The position numbers were made by a program, and so were the translations under genes. Under the pieces are notes generated by a model that searched no databases, had not been told where the DNA came from, and was given only the letters and a program-made list of their open reading frames with translations. This document shows, one piece after another, positions 62,136 to 64,000 of a DNA stretch of 64,000 nt (position 1 is the first letter of the stretch; every line of letters begins with the position of its first letter). The stretch is taken from positions 1 through 64,000 of the forward strand of contig JBGVQN010000006.1 of NCBI GenBank assembly GCA_045127535.1, written 5' to 3'. Origin of the DNA: UBA2942 sp045127535 (GTDB lineage: Bacteria > Bacillota > Clostridia > Lachnospirales > Lachnospiraceae).

Positions 62136-62159
62136 CTCTCGCTTCAGTGAAAACGCAGC
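62136..62159 (-). repeat. Core fragment of the palindromic repeat family
   Basis: On the minus strand GCTGCGTTTTCAC then GAAGCGAGAG, matching the right half of the cores of copies 2 and 3 (one difference). A shortened left partner AAACAGC lies just upstream; the long arms are lost. It sits in the 216-bp gap between ruvB and zapA, which otherwise shows no gene. Confidence 0.55.
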
Positions 62160-62247
62160 GGATACTCCCGAATGCTGTTTCTTGGATATTCATAAGTTTT
62201 GAGTACTTTTGTGTTCTTTGGATATGCTGCTTTTTGATGAGCATGGA

Positions 62248-63234
62248 TCACAGTCCAAAATGTTGGTAAGCCAGATCAGTTGCTACACGTCCCTTTGGCG
62301 TACGCTGCAGCAGGCCATTTTGAATCAGGTATGGTTCGTATACATCTTCTAAGGTGCCTGCGTCTTCTCCAATTGCGGCTGCTATGGTATCTAAGCCTAC
62401 AGGACCGCCGGAAAATTTGTCCATGATGGTGCGCAGAACCAGCCGGTCACCAGTGTCCAGCCCTAACTTGTCTACCTCTAACAGATCCAGCACCTCCTGT
62501 GCCACCTGGTTGGTGATGGTACCGTCATAGCGTACCTGGGCATAATCCCGGACACGCTTTAACAGACGGTTGGCGATTCGGGGGGTGCCTCTGGAACGTC
62601 TGGCCAGCTCGTAAGCCCCCTCCGGCTCCAAAGTGACCCCAAGTACAGAGGCAGAACGCAGCAGTATGGTCTGCAGCTCCTGTGGGGTGTAAAATTCCAG
62701 GCGGTGTATGACGCCAAAGCGGTCTCTTAACGGTGCTGTTAACAGGCCTGCCCTGGTGGTGGCGCCTACCAGTGTGAATTTGGGCAGATCCAGCCGCAGG
62801 GAACGTGCCTGGGCGCCCTTGCCAATGACAATGTCAATGACAAAATCTTCCATGGCAGGATACAGTACTTCCTCTACCTGACGGTTTAAGCGGTGGATCT
62901 CGTCTACAAACAGTACGTCGTTTGGCTCTAAATTATTCAAAATGGCTGCCATCTCTCCCGGCTTTTCAATAGCGGGACCAGAGGTTACTTTTAAATTACT
63001 TCCCATTTCATTGGCAATAATACCTGCCAGGGTGGTTTTTCCAAGTCCCGGAGGGCCATAAAAAAGTACATGATCCAAGGACTCCCCTCTGGATCTGGCA
63101 GCTTCTATATATACCTTTAAATTGGCCTTGGCCTTTTCCTGGCCAATGTATTCCTGCAGGCTTTGGGGACGCAGGCTAGCTTCTGCGGCCTGCTCAGCAG
63201 CATCTGCTGCACTGGTGGCAATTTGTCTTCTCAT
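62248..63234 (-). CDS. ruvB: Holliday junction branch-migration helicase RuvB
   Basis: About 328 aa. Walker A GPPGLGKTTL, Walker B LFVDEIHRLNR, sensor VGATTRAG, GLLTAPLRDRFG (arginine finger region), C-terminal winged helix. Start chosen at ATG 63234 (MRRQIATS), with GAGGAAATTT upstream; ATG 63246 is an alternative with a poorer RBS. Hexameric motor acting with RuvA in recombination repair. Confidence 0.97.
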   Translation of the reverse strand: MRRQIATSAADAAEQAAEASLRPQSLQEYIGQEKAKANLKVYIEAARSRGESLDHVLFYGPPGLGKTTLAGIIANEMGSNLKVTSGPAIEKPGEMAAILNNLEPNDVLFVDEIHRLNRQVEEVLYPAMEDFVIDIVIGKGAQARSLRLDLPKFTLVGATTRAGLLTAPLRDRFGVIHRLEFYTPQELQTILLRSASVLGVTLEPEGAYELARRSRGTPRIANRLLKRVRDYAQVRYDGTITNQVAQEVLDLLEVDKLGLDTGDRLVLRTIMDKFSGGPVGLDTIAAAIGEDAGTLEDVYEPYLIQNGLLQRTPKGRVATDLAYQHFGL

Positions 63235-63274
63235 AAATTTCCTCATTTTCTCCAGTCACATTTTATAACATACA

Positions 63275-63892
63275 TCAAAAAAGCGCCAGCTTCCGCAGTG
63301 CTGCTTTTAACAAGGCTTCTGTATCCATCTCTGCAGCACCCTCTACCTGATTCACTGCCTTTAATGCCTCTGCATTGGAATAACCAAGGGCGGTCAGTGC
63401 CAACACGGCTTCTGACTTGGCCTCTCCTGCGGCTGTGGCTGCTCCCTGCACAGTCTCAGCCGGTGCATTGCCGGTCAGTACATCCTCCAGCTTCATCTTG
63501 TCCTTTAACTCAATGATGATCCGCTGGGCAGTCTTGCTGCCGATGCCCGGTACTTTGGAGATGGTCTTTACATCCTCAGAAAGCACTGCAAAGCGCAGAT
63601 CATCCGGTGTGATTACTGACAGTACGCTCAGCGCCCCCTTTGGGCCAATACCGTTGACCCCAATCAGCAGCTGGAATACCTTTAGATCATCTCTGGTGAG
63701 AAAACCAAAGAGCTGCATGGCATCCTCTCTTACATGGAGATATGTATTGATCTTGACCTGACTGCCAATGGACGGCAGCCCGGGCAGCAGGGATGCAGGA
63801 ACCCGTACCTGATATGCCACGCCTGAGGGACATTCTACTACGATATAATCTTCTCCGGCTTCTGCCAGTTCGCCTCTAATATATGCTATCAC
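63275..63892 (-). CDS. ruvA: Holliday junction-binding protein RuvA
   Basis: 205 aa, GTG start at 63892 with GAGGTGTTTTC upstream. N-terminal OB domain (MIAYIRGELAEAGEDYIVVE), tandem helix-hairpin-helix (LIGVNGIGPKGALSVLS, ISKVPGIGSKTAQRIIIELK), and a C-terminal domain (ALTALGYSNAEALKAVNQVE) that contacts RuvB. 28-41 bp upstream of ruvB, so they form an operon. Confidence 0.97.
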   Translation of the reverse strand: MIAYIRGELAEAGEDYIVVECPSGVAYQVRVPASLLPGLPSIGSQVKINTYLHVREDAMQLFGFLTRDDLKVFQLLIGVNGIGPKGALSVLSVITPDDLRFAVLSEDVKTISKVPGIGSKTAQRIIIELKDKMKLEDVLTGNAPAETVQGAATAAGEAKSEAVLALTALGYSNAEALKAVNQVEGAAEMDTEALLKAALRKLALF

Positions 63893-63928
63893 GAAAACAC
63901 CTCGTCTGTTCCTTTATTATTTCTTACT

Positions 63929-63957
63929 ATCTTATCATAACATAGTTCATTTGACAA
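63929..63957 (-). promoter_or_regulatory. ruvAB promoter
   Basis: TTGTCA (63957-63952), 17-base spacer, TAAGAT (63934-63929), giving a short leader before ruvA. Confidence 0.6.
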
Positions 63958-64000
63958 CCACAACAGTACAGATGTTCGATTCGCTTTTTCAGGTTTCTTC

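Noticed and set aside
1..64000. CRISPR array, prophage, integron or tRNA genes
   Set aside because: No regularly spaced direct repeats of 24-40 bp, no phage structural genes, no integrase, and no cloverleaf sequence was recognised by eye.

Overview
The window looks like a chromosome segment of a gut-type, spore-forming member of the Lachnospiraceae (class Clostridia). This is inferred from gene content, not a database match: moderate GC, strong AGGAGG-type ribosome binding sites, a lysine riboswitch on dapA, a Firmicutes-type 6S RNA, SpoIID/DacF/PdaB-like cell-wall proteins, an anaerobic Hcp, a clostridial FeoA-FeoA-FeoB iron locus with a Cys-rich FeoB partner, and DUF3793 next to a flavodoxin. 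Most genes lie on the minus strand. I saw no tRNA, rRNA, CRISPR array or prophage.

Layout. 1-5.6 kb: HflX GTPase, a TPR lipoprotein, malic enzyme and an MBL-fold hydrolase, with a long palindromic element before the hydrolase. 5.6-8 kb: a complete IS1380-family element lies between the last ~60 codons of a type III restriction enzyme (Res) and the first ~80 codons of an AAA ATPase. This looks like a defence locus mostly deleted by the IS. 8-17.4 kb: accessory genes (CPBP protease, three GNAT acetyltransferases, an HTH regulator with an ABC exporter, LytTR/DUF3021, an esterase-like hydrolase). 17.4-20.5 kb: dapB, dapA with its lysine riboswitch, and an SSB-like protein. 20.6-23.5 kb: an ECF sigma / anti-sigma / serpin lipoprotein / small membrane protein operon with an ECF-type promoter, divergent from a Fic gene. 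24-28.3 kb: amidohydrolase, a MerR-methyltransferase fusion and two poorly known genes. 28.7-34.8 kb: leuCD with a divergent LysR-bioY pair, then a divergent Crp/Fnr regulator and hcp. 35-41.4 kb: a DUF4143 ATPase, a PadR-controlled flavoprotein, azlCD and icd. 41.4-50.5 kb: SpoIID-like protein, 6S RNA, D,D-carboxypeptidase, an ANT-like nucleotidyltransferase, polysaccharide deacetylase, a eukaryotic-type HisA, M32 carboxypeptidase and a Nudix hydrolase. 50.5-56 kb: an iron/metal region (HMA protein, flavodoxin, DUF3793, Cys-rich FeoB partner, FeoB, two FeoA) carrying four palindromes TTAGC-N4-GCTAA. 56-64 kb: PBP transpeptidase, FtsW/RodA, U32 peptidase, ZapA, RuvB and RuvA.

The most unusual signal is a family of ~200-227 bp near-perfect inverted repeats. 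There are three full copies (about 4.47, 26.8 and 52.2 kb), a solo end (4.43 kb) and a core fragment (62.15 kb). All share an internal core. The arm sequences differ between copies, but each arm stays complementary to its partner. Each full copy is flanked by an exact or near-exact 8-12 bp direct repeat. They look like non-autonomous mobile elements whose fold is under selection.
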